A DNA stretch of 64,000 bases from Dasyornis broadbenti (Eukaryota; Chordata; Aves; Passeriformes; Dasyornithidae), in NCBI GenBank assembly GCA_013397935.1, contig VZRN01001305.1, positions 614,476 to 678,475 of the forward strand, in the 5' to 3' direction. The translations under genes and the position numbers were made by a program. The first letter of the stretch is position 1. The number at the start of each line of letters is the position of its first letter. The notes beneath the pieces were generated by a model. That model was not told where the DNA came from. It worked only from the letters and a program-made list of their open reading frames with translations, and did no database searches. Below are positions 49,278 to 63,123 of the stretch, in pieces.

Positions 49278-52200
49278 CCTGGGTGGCTCGTGGAAGTGTG
49301 CATGTGTGCATATCTGTATTTAGAAATGTCCTTTTCTGTTTTGTATTGATTTTTAAAATATTTTTTTCTTCAGTACTAATTTCTAGAACAAAGTTCAGTT
49401 ATCTCTTAAAATGTTCTGTTTTTTTAACCAAGTGGCATGATGAGCAGGAAGTCACTGCATGGTGAGGTTAGTAATCTGCCCCCAGGAGTGAATTGTTATT
49501 GATTTAAAGGAAGATGAAAAGTCAGTGGTGTTTTGTGGAAGGGCTAAATGATCTCTTTTGGCCTTAAGATCTAGGTATATTGATTTAAAATTATCTTGCT
49601 TTACCTGCTGCCTATAAATTTACAAATTCAAGTTAAATGAACATAAAACACATTCCACTGTGTTTGTATAGAGTTTTAACTAAACCATTTTAAATGGTCT
49701 TTTTATTAATTCTGCTTAGCTGTGTATATCTCTCTTAGAGTACTTCTCTTTTTTGGGGGGGGGGGCAGTATAGCAACATTTGTATACTTCACTGTAATTG
49801 AATCCTGATGCAAATCCAGGTCTTTGTTATTCTTGCATTCACTGCAGTGACCTTGATAATGTGAATGCTTCACCTTTGCTGCTCCTTGGAAGGCAGTCCT
49901 GTGAAACAGGATCAATTACGTGCATTGCTAGGATCCCATTTTCAATACCACTGAATTAAAAACAGTTAGAGCTAGTTAATGGGCTTCCCCCTTGTGTGAG
50001 GGAGGGGCAGGGGGAATGAGCAAAGGAGAATAGAAGCTGAATTGTTTGAGAGGAGGTAATCTCTGTTTTGTTTCTGCTATAGATTAGGAATGATCAATTA
50101 TCATGTCAGAAGGCAGAGAAGCTAATATGCCCCAGAATCTACACATAGTTATTTAATCATCCTGCCTGATGCATAGCATTCATCATTCACATTTTTAATG
50201 CCACTTACTGTTACCATCTCACATTTATGCAGGGAACATTTAGGGAGAGAGAGTCATGCTAACAGACAACAACCTGAGGAACAGAACAGTGGGGAACCCA
50301 CATGGTTTGATTTCTGTCTCTTCAGTCTAAGCAGCCTGAGCCCTGGACCCTTGCAAACTGTTGTGCATGTCTGATCTTGAGATGATACTCCTGTGGATGA
50401 ATCAAGGCATCGTCTGAAGGAAAACCTTCATGAACTCCCATCTGTACTGGGTGGGTAGTTCTCAGTGGTGCTGTGAGATGCTTTTTACCAAGAGCAAGTG
50501 GGAGCTAACATCATCACAGACCTGTGAAGGATACAGGCAAATGCCTGTGAGCAGCTGGTATTTGTGCAGTAAGCTCTAGTAGCCGCCCCATCCTGTCATC
50601 TGCTATTTGCACTGCTTTCAGACGTCTTCAAGGTACAATTTCAGCCAGCCACTAGATGTAATGAGCACTTGCAGCATGAAGGTTGGTCAAAGGAGAGTCA
50701 CAAATGTGCAGGCTGATTCCAAACCAGGGAAGTGTTTTATGTATTGCATGTATGAAGACATGCATATATGTATTTTAATTCCTCAGTAAAGTTTTTCATG
50801 GTCTACTGCACACACTGAATAAAGATGAAGATGAGAAAGCTGGAAGGACTAGGGCACTTCCCTAGGTCTATCCAGGTCATTCCCTGGTCCATGTTGGAGA
50901 AGAGAGCCAAAAACTCCTCAGAAGGAGGAACCCACAGTGGCTGATGTTGAAATGCCCTTTTCTCTTCTAGCAGTTACAAAGCTGAGGGGAAGCGAGTGAT
51001 CAGTATAAGGAGAACTTGCCAAAACCAAATCTGTAGTCCTGTTAAAGTGGTTGTGAACCAAGAGAGAAATCTGGATGCATTGAAACTTGTCTTGCCTCCA
51101 CCTTTCTGTAATATTATGGTAATGCTGAGTGAGATGATGTCACCAAGGCCTCAAGATATGTTAGAGAGTGCAGCTGCACAAATGCTTACTCTGAAGCAGC
51201 AAGTTGATTCCTATAAACCTCTTCCTAGCAATATCTAGGAGTAGTGAAGCTTTTGTTTCACAGCCAGGAGATGGATGGATCTAAGATGTTATTTTGTGGC
51301 ACATTTTTTTAACCCTGATGCTTCAGAGAGTGGCACTATCAGAAATGAGTGCCAAAAAGGCAGAGAATTCCCACTCTGCTATCCTGCATGCAGATATATC
51401 TTGCCTAATTTTTGATCAGTCATACCCACAAAGCAGTGAAAAATACTGTCATGGGAGGACCAGCCACCAACCAGTGTAGATTTGGGCTGAGCGTCTCATG
51501 TTGCAGAAAGCAACCTGTTTGACCACAGTTCTGATGAAAAGCTAAAGACATGTCCATTTATGCTTTGCATGTCCAACTACCATTTGAAACAACTGAGATC
51601 TCTGTTGGGACCATTTCTGGATGGCAATCCCACCCTCAGATGCACAGGCTGTTTTCCTGCTAACACAGCATTGCCATGGCCTCCAGAGCCAGCTGAATCG
51701 ACAAGGGCTTAGGACATATCCTGTCATCAGGAATGGGAAAAATTGGGCTAGAGTCCTTGTACAGTCTGTAAATTGGGTTTTCATGTTAGAAATGTTCTGG
51801 CATATTCTTGAGTTTGTCTCTAAATCCTTTTCAACACCTTCAGAAACTAACTGGACTGAAAAAGCCTGCCGTATTTTGTCAGAAGAGAGTCTGGATTTAC
51901 TTCCTGCAGGAAAGTGATGCCTCTGCAGGGTGGGAGAGTCAAAAGCCATGCTTTCATATGCAGCTGCATTTATCCCATTCAAAAGGTTGATGTTCATCCT
52001 GAACTTGTGTTGCTCACTTGTGATCTCTGCAGTTTTGCCTCAGCAAAGCAATTTTACACAGTGCTTGTCTTTAAGCAGAGAACTAATGCTTCTACTTGGA
52101 AACAGAGGTTGGAAAGAGTTACTAAATTATGAAAACAAGCCTTTGCCACAAATTTCCCTGTAATTTTTTTCTTTTCGTCACTCACATAGGGTTTTTATTC

Positions 52201-52394
52201 CATGTTTGAGCTCAGTGTGATACCACCAAGTTGCTTGTGTTTTAAATAGAAGAAGCCAGCTGTCAGGAGTAATGCTTGCAGGTATTCCTTCTTTTCTTTA
52301 TTTGCCTTGCAGCAGTGCCTGCAGGCCAAAGCAAAGATTGTGCTGGCAGCATCTGAATAGTTAGTTCCTGCCCTTCAAGTCTATACAGATAAAG

Positions 52395-52535
52395 GAATTA
52401 TCATTATCTTCATTGCACAAATAACAGCAGGGAAAGATGAAGTGACTCGCCCATGGTCATGCCAGGAGTCCCTGGCAGAGCCGGCAAGCAGAGTATTGTT
52501 TCCTCTGGTCTGATGCTTTTATCCCAGTGCATCCT
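52395..52535 (-). mobile_element. MIR-like ancient SINE, longest copy in the window
   Basis: The + strand runs ATTATCATTATCTTCATTGC, then GGAAAGATGAAGTGACTCGC, CCATGGTCATGCCAGGAGTC and a CTCTGGTCTGATGCTTTTAT tail. This follows the antisense MIR consensus in order over about 140 bases: the ATTATTATC block, the GATGAGGAAACTGAGG region (partly lost), AGTGACTTGCCCAAGGTCA, the CAGAGC block, and TCTGACTCC...GCTCTTAACC. It is the best preserved of the four copies in intron 5. Confidence 0.78.
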
Positions 52536-53424
52536 TTTGTGTGACTAGCCACTTTTAATGATTTTGATTTTCTCGTAACGTCTCCTGGCACAAACATGCT
52601 AGCTGGTAAATGGCACTAAATGTATATCTCTTATATCTCTGCTTTTCAAGATCCTTTTTATTTTTGTCACTTACCTTGTGATAGCCAGCTGCCTGTGTAG
52701 AGCCTTGTGTCTGGAAGGATCTCAGGATGTGCTCATCTTGGCTGCTTTAAAACCTCCGCAGGCACAGATGCCACAGGTTCACTGGGTGATCTTTTTCCAG
52801 TGCTTCATTATTTTTGTCCTCAGAAAGCTGCTCCTAAATTTAAGACTGTGCTTGTCTTGCTCCGGAGACAACAGCCTTTTACTTATTTGGAGACTCATGT
52901 TCTCTTTCGCTCTCCTTTTCCCAGGACAGAACAGTCACTGTTCATAGCTTTCTTAACTTGTGGTTTTTCTCCAATTTCTTCTTGGATTCCCTCAAAAAAG
53001 CAGTTTTTCCTGACATTCAAAATGGGGCACAGTAGGGAGCTCCCACAAGTGCTTCCTCCTTCTCCCCAAGGACCTGATAAATCACTTTGCCTGCTGGGAA
53101 GCCATGGGTTGAGGACTTGATGAAGCAAACAGCCTGGAGAAGGTGCATTCCACAGCAGAGCACAGGGCATCAACACTTACAGGTGGATTGCCAAGAGGCA
53201 CCATGAGGCCACAACTTCTACAAGAGTAGGTGATGAGGGGGCAGGGCCAGGAGTACCCACTGCCAAAAGGAGCAGCCCCAGGGAGAACTGGGAGTGACCA
53301 GGAGGGGAAACAGGGCATGGTGTGATAATTTGTGTGGGAGGATGCACGAGGAGGTCATGTCCCACTGACTTGAAGGAGAGAAGAAATTCAGTTCATCCCA
53401 TTCTGTCCAGTTTGATGTCAGAGC

Positions 53425-53782
53425 CAGCAAGAGAAGACCTTACAGCACTGTACAGTGCCAAGAGAGGGCCCACAAGAGAGGTGGAGAGGGACTTTTACAA
53501 GGGCCTGTAAGGATGGGACAAGAGGTAATGGCTTTAGACTGCAAGAGGGTAGATTAAGACTAGATACATGGAGAAACTTTTTACAGTGAGAGTGTTGAGG
53601 CACTGGCACAGCCTGCCCAGAGAAATTGTGGTTGCAACCTTCCTGGAAGTGTTCGGGGCCAGGCTGGATGAAGCTCGAAGTAACCTAGTCTAGTGGAAGG
53701 TGGCCCTGCCCATGGTATCAGAGTTGGAATTAGATGATCTTTATGGTCTCTTCCAACTCAGACCGTTTCATGATTCTGTGAA
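53425..53782 (+). mobile_element. CR1 LINE 3' end (truncated copy)
   Basis: This is the 3' terminal part of a CR1 retrotransposon in the same orientation as EPHA5. Diagnostic blocks are GGACAAGAGGTAATGGCTTT, GGCACTGGCACAGCCTGCCC, CCTGGAAGTGTTCGGGGCCA, and a final TTAGATGATCTTTATGGTCT followed by TTCCAACTCA and the CATGATTCTGTGAA tail. This 3' end differs from the copy near 22,400, so the two belong to different CR1 subfamilies. It is truncated at its 5' end, as usual for CR1, and has no coding capacity. The 5' edge is uncertain by some tens of bases. Confidence 0.92.
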
Positions 53783-55945
53783 GCTGCATCTTCTTCCTTC
53801 CTTCCAAAGGGGCATTACATGCTCCTATGTATCACACTGTGAAGATTACCCTTCAGGAAGCTGAAGGCACACAGAATTCCCCTTGATAGTATCAAGAGGT
53901 GTTTTCCCAAGCACGTGTAGTAAACTTTGATTTGTGCTGACTTTGGTGGTTAGCTTCATCTCGATGCTGGGAACCTGAGATTTTAGGGCTAACAGTGCCC
54001 ATGGTCACACTTAAGTGCCAAAAGATTGGGCAGGATATCTGAGTTGTCAGCAAGGATGAGATCTGTTAGATTTTCTCTCTGTTTGTCTGCTGTTTCCCTT
54101 AAAAACAGTAGGAGCCTGGGTAGCATTTGCCCTGATTCAGAAAAGCCACCGTCAGTCTAAATCCAAGGGTTTTATATAATCACAGGTATATAAGCCTTTC
54201 CATTTCAGCTGTAGTAGTTTTGAGGTGTTACTCCTCTGGAGTTTTGATCTAATATTACCTGTTTGTTACATTTTTATTTGTTTTTAAGAATTTTATTTCA
54301 AGCCTTCCAGTCTCCGTTGGGGAACTCACGGAAAAGGTCTGGGCTGTGGTTCTACAAAGTTGTGACCAGTCAGGATCCTGTCAAAGATGGTGGATTTATG
54401 CTTTTCTCCCATTTCTCAATGAGAGATGATATAAGAACAGTGGTGGTATTTGGAGGGACCAAATACCATAGGAAATCCAAAACAAGCTACAATGTTAAGG
54501 ACTTTGCCTATTCTTCCCTCTGACGTGCTGCACCTCTTCAGTAGCTGTTCTTCAAGTGGAAACATAAGGAATTAATTTGCCTGCCCCTGATTTCACTAGA
54601 GTGTTTAGTAATTTGGCTTTAATGTTAGAATTCATCAGCAAGACTGATTGCTGTATCACGCCGAGTGGCAGGCTTGGCAGAGAAGGAAATTTCCCATGCA
54701 GTTTAAAAATGGTCCATGAATTTGCCGGGTTTGGAATTTGATAACAGCTGGAAGAACGATGCAGCAAGTCTTGTATGAAGAAAGGAGCCAATATAGGAAT
54801 TAAGAAGGTGAGTTATGGCAGGGAGCAGGAACATGCACATTTTACATTTTATTCAGTAGCTGTGGTTTGGTTTTGTTTTGTTCTTAATGGCATGTGGTTT
54901 TTAAAAGGAAGTTTTTGCTTAAATGCAAATCAGATATTAGGTTACTAAAGAGAGGAAAGGCACTCTTTGGTAAGTGTGCTGGAAGCTAGTCTGATAAATG
55001 TGCTCAATAATGAGAATTCTACAGCAAAATGCTGAGCCCTGTGGCTGTGATCCAGCAAAATGCTGACATTTTGCAGAGGTAGGGCTCATGCACTTAAAAT
55101 TAAGCCTTTTCCAAAAGTGCTTTGATGGATCAGAGCTGGAGTCCTTATCACCTTGCTAGGAGTGAATTTATGAGAATCTTGTGAGTCAATAGTATTTATT
55201 CTTAGGCTTCACAACTAAACCACTAATGGAATATAGGGAAATTACAGCTTTTCTGTGGTGTGAAGAAATCTGGCTCTGGTCTTAACCACACACTGTTCCC
55301 CAGCTTTCAGAAAAACTTACTATCTTGATTTCCAGAGGCTCTAGAAAAACAAGATCAGGTACTGGAATTCCCTGTGGATCTGCACCCTACAGGAAGATAC
55401 TTCTGCATGCCTCTCTTCCCTGCTCCGGCAAATATTTGTCTCAGATACGCATTGGCCCTGAGTGCAAGCACCTGCTTGGGACATCAGGGATGCCTCTTTT
55501 TCCTGAGCCCAGGCAAACTGTGATGCCCTAATATCTCCCTCTCCCTTTTGAGAACCATGATAAATTGCAGTTTAATAGGAACTGGCTGTGCAGGACACAG
55601 GGCTGGTGCTGCTGTAAATACAAATGAATGTATGTTAGGCCTGGCAATTGTAAAAAAGTTTCCTAAACAATGAGCCAGGGCCAGTCTTGCCAGGCCACTT
55701 TTTAAAATTACTTTTCCTAAGCAGCTTGTAGCTTTATAAATGGGACTTTGCACCCTGCAAAATACAGGTGAGTGTAAGGTAAGAGTCCTTAAAATCCCTT
55801 AAAACTCTTGTGTACCAGTATTTCTGATACAACATTGAATGTGTTTGTTGATGAACAAGCTGGAGGTAATACTTCCCTCCCTTGAGATGAGTGTGTTTAA
55901 TATAATACAGGTTTCTATGGTAAGTCTTCTCAGAAATCACAATTT

Positions 55946-55964
55946 AAAAAAAAAAAAAAAAAAA
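55946..55964 (+). repeat. Poly-A tract, 19 bases, with A-rich degenerate tail
   Basis: Nineteen A are followed by GGAAAGAAACAAACAAACC and a short ACAC run. This pattern is common for decayed A-tracts in bird introns. Confidence 0.9.
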
Positions 55965-58900
55965 GGAAAGAAACAAACAAACCACACACACGTAACACCC
56001 ACCCCAGAAAGTACGGAGCTTTCTTGATAACTGAAATACCAGGACATTCCTCTACATTCTAACAGTGGGCATTTCCAATAGTGACAGTGCTCGTTAGCCT
56101 GTGGTACGTAGAGATAAACTGTCACAATTCCATTATTCTCATTTACAACATCTGGGATTTCTGGGAGGAGAGGGGAGCCTATCTGCTGCAATTTTCTCTT
56201 GTGATATCTGGTCATGTTTTCCTCAGGCCTTGGGCCTGAAAGTTTTGTGAATTTGCAGGCAGCTTCCATTTTTTAGGAGTACACGTCTCTCATCCATGAT
56301 TGGCAGGAGCCAGAAGCGTATCTGTGCAACTCTGTAAACAGAAGGCAAATGGCAAGAATCCAATTTATTTTTTGAAACCATGTGCTTTTAAGAGCCTTGC
56401 CAAAGGTTATGTGTTTCTTTGAGATGGTGATATACAATAGGTTCCATTAAATATTCTGGCTCTGTTGTATATGGGGTGGTGTACACATGAGGAATGACAG
56501 TCTTACCCCAAAGGCTCTGTAGTTTAGTGCCCAGATTTTGTGGTGTCTTTAGGCTCTGCTTGTAATCCTGTTGCAGTTTTAATATATGATAGCCCTGACA
56601 CACAGTAACTTCCTTATGGTAGATTTTTTAGAAATTACTTGCTTGCTTTGTGGCAAATAATTATTTCCAAAATAAGCAGTGAATTTGGGAAACTTTCATG
56701 CAGTCAGCAAGAGGGCACAGAGAAAGGAGTGCCAGAGGTGGGATGTTGCTATGTCTTCCTGGGTTACCTCCACAAAGGTGGGCACTTCTTCAGTGAGTCT
56801 TGGCAATATTTTGACAAGGCAAAATGTTTTTGTGAATGGTAAAGCTTTCACTGGTTGCATCCTTTGTCCTGTAAGAAATTTGTGTTGAGTCCTGCTGTCA
56901 GACAATTAATAACATATTTTGATTAAGAGGAAAAGACTGCATACAGACATTTAAAGCTTCGCATTTGTTTTCATAATTGATGCATCAATAATCAGTACTT
57001 GGTCTTAATAACAAAGGATATTTTACAGATATATTTTTATAACACAAATTATTGCAGGGAAGATTTCAGTAGTGATTTTTCACATGCAGCAAGGCATTTG
57101 GTGCTATTTGTTCTTTTAATACCATTTTACAAGAGTAGCTAAATATCACTAAGCGTCCATCTAAAGATTTACCATAAGAAGCAGTAGGTCCTTATGGGTG
57201 GGTCAGTTGATGTTAGCTCGTTGCTGTGGATCAAGATTCTTGGTTGCCTCTATTTTTTCTCTTTGCGGCTTCTCTTGCATGCTCCTCTAGGAGATACTCA
57301 GAGAAAAGGCATCCTTGAATTATGTGAATTTAGTGTGCACACACCTCTCCTTCCCCTAAACACAGTGGAATTACTGCAGGAACAGAGTATTGGGGCACAG
57401 TAAATCTTGAGGCCTTCGAGCACATTGATGCATAGCTAGGCGGATCTCCTGAGCTGTTACACAGATCAGAAGCAAGAGATGAGCCTTCATCCCTGTACTA
57501 ATGCAAATTGCATGCAGATTCTTTTGTTACTTCTCTAATGTGAATATGAATTGAAGGGGGTTTTGTGTCTACCAACCCATGAGCACTTCTCTGTTGTGCG
57601 AGTGCGGGTGATTGAAAGCATTGGGTTAGTAGTGTCCACAAAACCACAGCGTCCATTCTTCTCTCCTTGCCTTTAGCAAAGGTACTTTTTTGGCATCTTA
57701 GGTCCCAGGATTAGAAGCCTAGAGAGAAGTTATCTGAGGAAAGCTTTGTCAAAGAAAGGACAGGTTTTTCAACACAATTAGGCACCAATTTGGGTTTCAT
57801 TTTTCACAAACCCAACCTTCCACTCACCTGGGAAGCAGCAAGGTCTTGGGAGCACCTTGGCTGTGACCAGCTTGGGTGTCAAGTCATGTCCTGGTGTCGA
57901 GCTTAATGAGCTGTGTTGAGTCTTACAGGAACAAGGTTGGGAGCAACCTGAAAGACCACCCCTTTTCAAATGAGACAGATCTGGTTGCTTGGGTTAGTCA
58001 TGGATTCATATTACAAAAATGCGGCCCTGCCTTCTGTCAGGGCCTGGGAGCGCTTCAGTTGGGTTCCTCTCTTGTCTGACCTGTTTTGTTTCAAGGTACG
58101 CATCCGGGCATCTCAGGTTTCAGAGGTACTCAAAATGGTGGTAGGGAACAGAGACTGCAAGGAGACCCCTGGCACCTCAGGGGTTCATCTTGGGACGTAG
58201 AAGATGTGAGGAAGTATTATATATTCATTGCCAAAGCAATTTGAAGATTATGTTCTCATTTTGATATTTGATGGGTGAGAAGAACTTACACAAAGTCCCC
58301 ATCTACACAAGAGATACTTTGAAGAATCATTCAAAAGAAGATGATGTCCATATATAAATAATGTTTTAGGATTTGGCTCCTAATTGGCAAGGTGTTTGGA
58401 TAAAATTTAATCCTGTGGCTAAAATTTACCTCCTTGCATTATTTAGGGCCTGTGTATGATTGAAATCCCATGAAAGATCTCAGATGGAATAAAAATGGCA
58501 TTTAATGCTACTTAGTACAAGGACCTTTCATTCACTAGACTCAGTTTTCAGAAACATTTGCAAGTACCTGCAAACTTGGGGCCCAGCCTGTTTGCTTAAC
58601 TAGCCAGGCATGGTTTGCGACTATTTGTTCTCAAAGAGTTTTGAAACCCATTATCAGACAAAATTGGGTACACTTTGGGATATGAAAAATTGCAGCACAA
58701 AAGTCAAGTTATGACTTAAATCCTAAGTTCTGACCCAGGTATAATACTCACAGTAGAAGTACCCTTAAGGGAGCCATTGGGTGTTAAGCTTCTCTAAAAG
58801 TTCCTATATAGAAATGCAAAGAGATAATACAGTGAAAGGGCTTTTTTTTTCCTTCCCCAAGCAGTGTTTCTATTTTAACTAGTATATCTATGTATATATT

Positions 58901-61900
58901 TTTAATTAACTTACTGCTTGAAGCCACCTGCAATTTCACATGCTTTTAGTGTGACTTAGTGAATAAGGCAAGTCTTGCTTCCAACTCTGAAGTCACCAAA
59001 GGCCTGAGAAAAAAAAAATTAGAAACTGAGTGGAAAATTACAATATACTGGGCCTTTGAAGTGAAACCAGTTACTTCTCTTGTGGTTACTCTTCTAATAC
59101 AGGTTTTGCTTTTTTCAGTTATACCTGGTTTTATTAAGTGCATTAATTATAACTATTTGGTTCTATGATAGCAGATAAAGTTTATGGCATTGAGGCTGAG
59201 TGAGATGGAGAGCTGTTAGCTGTTGTTTTTGCCAGAGTGAAAAATACCAAGGCAAAAGTAATTAGCCTGGTGAGAGCATTAGATAGACCATGAAAAGTAG
59301 AAACTGGATTATTTGTTTTGTTTTGTATTGGTACAGTGGTTGTTCATCTGATAACATTCGTTTCTCTTAAAATATAATTAGCATTTTATTCCACTAAGCA
59401 TTATTGTATGTTAGATATTAGTGGGACACAGCACAGTATGTTGTAAATATGGCCTTTGGTGCCCAGATTGCTAATTCAGTGCTAATGTTATTATCAAAGG
59501 TTGCAGAGGAGCAATGTCCTAAAATGTCTGTTCCTCATGAAATAATCTCCTGTAGTTATTCAGATGTGACTAATGATGTGATGAGTTTCTGCAGAAACTT
59601 TTCAGTTATTTATTTGGTGTGTCCCCTTAGTCTTCTTAAGAAATGTTAGAACAAAAAATAAGGAAGAATCAGTTTTCTATGCTTTTCTTTGCTTCCTGAT
59701 TAATTTTTGGTCTCAGGAAAGCAAAAATGTACATTGGCAATTTCACACCTTGTTACATCTTCTGTTTGCTTTCATCACATGCATGGCTGTTTTTATAAAT
59801 GGCAAACATAAACGTAAATGATGTAATACCCCTCTTTGATCTTGACTGTGTGGCTGACAAATTAATGCATAGTGTAGAACATGAACAATTTACAATGTAC
59901 ACCCACCTTTTGTTGTGTCAAGGCAGGATTTGAGCAAGACTTCTGTCTGCCTACGTAAGAAACATGAGAGATTACAGCTTTTTATATCTTGACTCTTACT
60001 TGAATTTATTTTTTTACATGTTGTACTCCAAATGGAAGGGCTCTGTGGCTTGACTTCTTTCTATTAAGAGGATGCTGCCCTTGCAGAAGCAGTGACCTTT
60101 GAAAAGCAAGTCTTAAGTAATCCTTTTATTTTTCTGAGATCATATAGCACAGTATCCAGTTGCAGGCTTTTAAGATGGAACGATTGCAGACTTTGTCTAC
60201 TTGCCTGGATTGGATTACATTTTGTTTGACAAAGAAAACTCTAAAATACTTATACCTTCCTTCACTTCAGAGCATTGTAATCTGTGCATTGAGGATGCAG
60301 AGTAGTTGCTATATCATGCCAGCACTGCTGGGATTTATTGAATTTACTTAATTGGCCTTTATCTCACGGTTACACTTTAACGCTTCTTTTGAAGGAGATT
60401 CAAAAAGGATATGGTTACTCCTCTTCTAATTTACTTTGAGAGTTGAGTTACTCGTTTTGTTATCTTCCATCCATTTCCTGGTAGAGCAGAGCATTCTGTA
60501 GAGCCACAATTGAACATGTTAGAGACTTGCACACCCAGAGATTAAAGTCCATGAAGCTCTTTGCTAGCAAAGCTTTTTGCACATGCTTTTTAAAGAGAAT
60601 GCTCTGGTTTAGGGATGTAGGAAGTTTGATGGGTGTGTTTGGATAGCTAGTGGTGCATTTTGAAGAAGAGCGACACTGCCCTGAACCTCGCAGGGAAAGA
60701 TTTTGCAGCAGACTTTGAGAGGCGTTTGCATTATGTTCTTGGCTGTAAAGCAATTGTGAGCCTCGGTCCTATAAACATTTCAGTAAACCTCAATAAAGTG
60801 GATGATAAGTCCATTATTTGATCAGGCTATTTTGATACTGGTTTTCACCTTCCTGAGAGGCATTCAATACCAGGAAGGGCTGAGGTCTCCCCTCTCTGCT
60901 CTTCTCAAGTTTGCTTTTGCTAATAGGAGTTTAAAATGGTTTAGTGCTCAACACTGACATTCTGTATCCTGCCAGACCTCTGCTGCCATCTCTGTAAGCA
61001 TGGGATAGGCATTGCAGGGCTTTGGGGGGGCATTGGAGATCAGTCCCAGAGGGCATACGTCCCTTTTTCTGAGTATTTTGATGGTTCCTCCCTGTACATG
61101 TAGCATCTGAGTGGCTCATGATAAGTGATCAGTATCATCTATTTAACGAGGATTGTACAATCTCCTGTTACTTGGCACCCTCACCACACCGTGAGGCCTG
61201 TTTTCCAATGCCCTTGAAAACAATGTAGCTCCCTTGCATTAGAAGGGGACTTCATTCTGTTTTAATGGCACTCACTACTCACTGTCTCCTCTGAGCTAAC
61301 ACGTCTGACCATGCACACGAGCATGGATCGTGTATCTCACATGTACAGCTCAGCTTATTGTGCACGTGGATGCACAGTGCATATTTAGGCGCCTGGATTG
61401 ATTAATGGAAAATCCTTTACCAGATTAACAGTTTGTATTTAGGTTGTTATTTGCCTTCATGTAGCCCAAAAACTTGTAGAGGATGTCAGTGAGGGAGGGA
61501 TAAGGTGACTTCTGCAGATGAAAAATTGTTGGTGATCACCATGCAGTGCCTGCATAAATAATGTGATCATCATTCAGATCAAGGTGGTTTTTACTCGCCC
61601 AGTGGAGCAGTTGTGAGCACAGTGGTAGATGCACAGTTAAAAAGCAAACATTGTCTGTGCAGCTTGATGCCAGCTCTCCAGCAGAAAACAGTATGGAAAT
61701 AGCCAACACTTTTCAGGATCCTTCAAGAGCCAAGTGGGGGAAGTAAACAGGAGTGTAAAAAAATAGATGAAGACTGAGATGTGGGAATTTGCTTTAACAG
61801 AGAAGTCTTGCTGCTAGCCTTCAGTCCAAGAATAATTGTCTGGAGCTCTTCCTTTACGTTTTGACCTAAAATCAGACCTGCAAAAATTAATTTATTTCTT

Positions 61901-61973
61901 GTCTTAATTTACTTAATGAGTTGGGGTTTTTTTACAGTATTAAGATAATTAGCTAGTCCTACATATAGAAGAA

Positions 61974-61991
61974 TTTTTTTTTTTTTTTTTT
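61974..61991 (+). repeat. Poly-T tract, 18 bases
   Basis: This homopolymer run lies 1.1 kb before exon 6. It has no clear AG acceptor and no coding sequence directly after it. Confidence 0.9.
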
Positions 61992-63123
61992 GTAGTTCCA
62001 AATACATTTTAGAAGATAAAATGTGGTTATTTGCTGCTGCTCTTTGCATTCTCTTCCCCATGTGGCCACAAAAGTCTTTGCCATGGGTCTCCTCAGGCCC
62101 CCTGTCATCCTTGCAGGAGCTGGGCTGTGTGGAGGGTGAGTTAAAGTCCCTCATCCAGGCATGCCCTACTTTTATCTCTGGAGAAGCTGCTCTTGGTCCT
62201 GCAAATGAGAGACTATGAATTTCTCCCATCCCCTTTTCTTTTCACTCAGTGTTGTTTCCTAATCACTGGCATGAAATACCTGGGGTGTTGGGGTTGCATT
62301 GCCCATAGCAACTTTTACTGGAGAGCTGGCAGGGGTGGCAGCAACCACAACTTAAAAAGTCGCTGCAGACATGGGACTGAATACAAAGGATCAAGCCTGT
62401 TTCTGATGCACATGTGTGCTGCAAAGGGCAGATAACCTTTCAGGGCTGCATCTTAAAATAATAAGCAAAGCTAGTATAGCTGCTCTCGTGCTGTGGCTTC
62501 CCCAAGCACGCTGTGAACTTCCGAACTGTGATTGCCATTAAAATCTTTTGCCATTTGCAAGGAATTAGCATCACTATGTGAGCTGTAACACCCCAGTGAT
62601 ATTTGCAGAGAGCAATTGAATTATAAAGGTTGTAATATTCCTTGCTTCTTGGAAGGAGGGGGCTGCAAGATGCCTAGGCTTAAACTACTTAAAATCCAAA
62701 AATAGTTAAGGAAACCACATAATCTAAGGTCTTCTGAAAATATATATGCCTTGAAAGCAGCCAAAAGGAAGCAAAACATAATCAATATGTAATTCTGATA
62801 ATGTAGGACCCTGACACATTTGGAAAAAGAAGGTGTGGGGTTGATGTGTTTGAAAATTCCTTGAAAAGACAGGGTTGATGTGTAAGCTGCTGATAGTAGT
62901 TCATGTTATTACTTTGCTTGGGTGGTCATGCTACTGAAAATCTGTGCAAGTCCTTCTGTTAAAAATGGGCAAATACCATCAAGGTAAAAACAGACTCCAC
63001 TGATCTGCAGTAGCTAAGGATTGCCTTGTGTTTGAGGATGCACTGGTGAGTTTGACTTTGGCTGAGGCAGACCATTTTACTAACAATGGTTTTCATCTCT
63101 TCTGTTTTTCTCTTGTCTTGCAG

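Larger units (their letters stand above)
33104..63123 (+). other. EPHA5: Intron 5 of EPHA5 (complete, 30 kb)
   Basis: The intron runs from donor GTAAGT after exon 5 to the CAG acceptor before exon 6. The contents that can be named are four MIR-like SINE fragments (about 40030-40082, 43425-43515, 47535-47620 and 52395-52535), one CR1 3' end (53425-53782), homopolymers (35844-35859, 36685-36698, 49261-49277, 49755-49765, 55946-55964, 61974-61991) and a small gap in a poly-C run at 40121-40124. A strong but unproven splice acceptor lies at 36702-36703. Local GC-rich pockets with overlapping ORFs occur near 41,880-42,360 and 44,320-44,560. The rest is unclassified intron sequence in which I see no exon. 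Confidence 0.88.

Noticed and set aside
51542..51997. 151-codon minus-strand ORF with overlapping + strand frames
   Set aside because: No family resemblance, and frames are open on both strands at once, which suggests composition and not coding.
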